Notes under the pieces: generated by a model
What the model saw: only the letters and a program-made list of their open reading frames with translations
What the model was told of the DNA's origin: nothing
Database searches by the model: none
Shown: positions 63,995-64,000 of the stretch, piece after piece
Layout of the letters: each line of letters begins with the position of its first letter
Position numbering within the stretch: position 1 is the stretch's first letter
NCBI RefSeq assembly: GCF_030268885.1
Contig: NZ_BSSA01000016.1
Span: 62,001 to 126,000 of the forward strand
DNA length: 64,000 bases
DNA from: Kitasatospora phosalacinea
GTDB lineage: Bacteria; Actinomycetota; Actinomycetes; Streptomycetales; Streptomycetaceae
Direction: 5' to 3'
Made by a program: the position numbers and the translations under genes

Positions 63995-64000
63995 GGAGGT
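63995..64000 (+). promoter_or_regulatory. Shine-Dalgarno of the gene starting beyond the window (hrcA predicted)
   Basis: GGAGGT forms the last six bases. With the CIRCE element it predicts that hrcA starts a few bases past the window end. The gene itself is not visible. Confidence 0.6.

Overview
This is a contiguous piece of high-GC actinobacterial chromosome, almost certainly from the family Streptomycetaceae (Streptomyces or Kitasatospora; I cannot choose between them from this window). The support is strong G/C bias at third codon positions, many GTG starts, the mreBCD-mrdA-rodA, rne-rplU-rpmA-obgE-proBA, nadD-LCP-rsfS, leuS-comEA-comEC-holA-rpsT-lepA and hemW-(hrcA) gene orders, and actinobacterial families such as DUF4233, DUF3097 and ECF41. 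From memory, the order matches the core-chromosome segment around mreB, rne, leuS and hrcA of model streptomycetes. No prophage, insertion sequence, CRISPR array or integrase gene is visible.

Layout. 1-1.5 kb: secreted GH18 chitinase (minus strand) with a DasR-like site. 1.7-4.0 kb: folC, a DUF4233 membrane protein and ndk. 4.1-10.5 kb: the cell-shape and sporulation-wall cluster mreB-mreC-mreD-mrdA-rodA, behind a possible ECF-type promoter. 10.6-14.2 kb: the two halves of a B12-binding/radical-SAM system (TIGR03960 and TIGR03936 types), separated by a Trp-rich repeat membrane protein. 14.2-20.6 kb: RNase E/G with long low-complexity arms and internal 150-bp repeats, then L21, L27 and ObgE. 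20.8-23.9 kb: proB, a small conserved protein and proA. 24.1-27.2 kb: two membrane proteins sharing an N-terminal motif, and an M48 peptidase. 27.4-32.3 kb: two tiny membrane proteins, nadD, an LCP/LytR_C envelope protein, rsfS and a histidine phosphatase that appears to start at CTG. 32.3-34.2 kb: three identical tRNA-Ala(GGC) genes and a TPR-type regulator candidate. 34.3-37.4 kb: leuS behind a leader peptide and an intrinsic terminator. 37.7-45.6 kb: a coiled-coil membrane protein, DegV, comEA (preceded by two DnaA boxes), comEC and holA. 46-48.8 kb: rpsT, a small monooxygenase-like protein and lepA. 48.9-54.8 kb (minus strand): an FAD oxidoreductase with an ECF41 sigma factor, and a heterodimeric ABC exporter. 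55-64 kb: an acyl-CoA synthetase, hemW, an ECF sigma/membrane-protein pair, DUF3097, DUF2785, a lipoprotein, PspAB and HtpX. The window ends with a CIRCE element and a Shine-Dalgarno that announce hrcA just beyond base 64000.

Most of the content is housekeeping: envelope growth, RNA processing and ribosome assembly, proline and NAD synthesis, translation. The points most worth a second look are the leuS leader, the DnaA-box pair at comEA, the Trp-rich repeat protein inside the split radical-SAM locus, the paired membrane proteins sharing an N-terminal motif, the CTG start coupled to rsfS, the asymmetric ABC exporter, and several perfect palindromes between convergent genes. At least ten genes show a TANNNT -10 box ending 6-8 bases before the start codon, the signature of leaderless mRNA.
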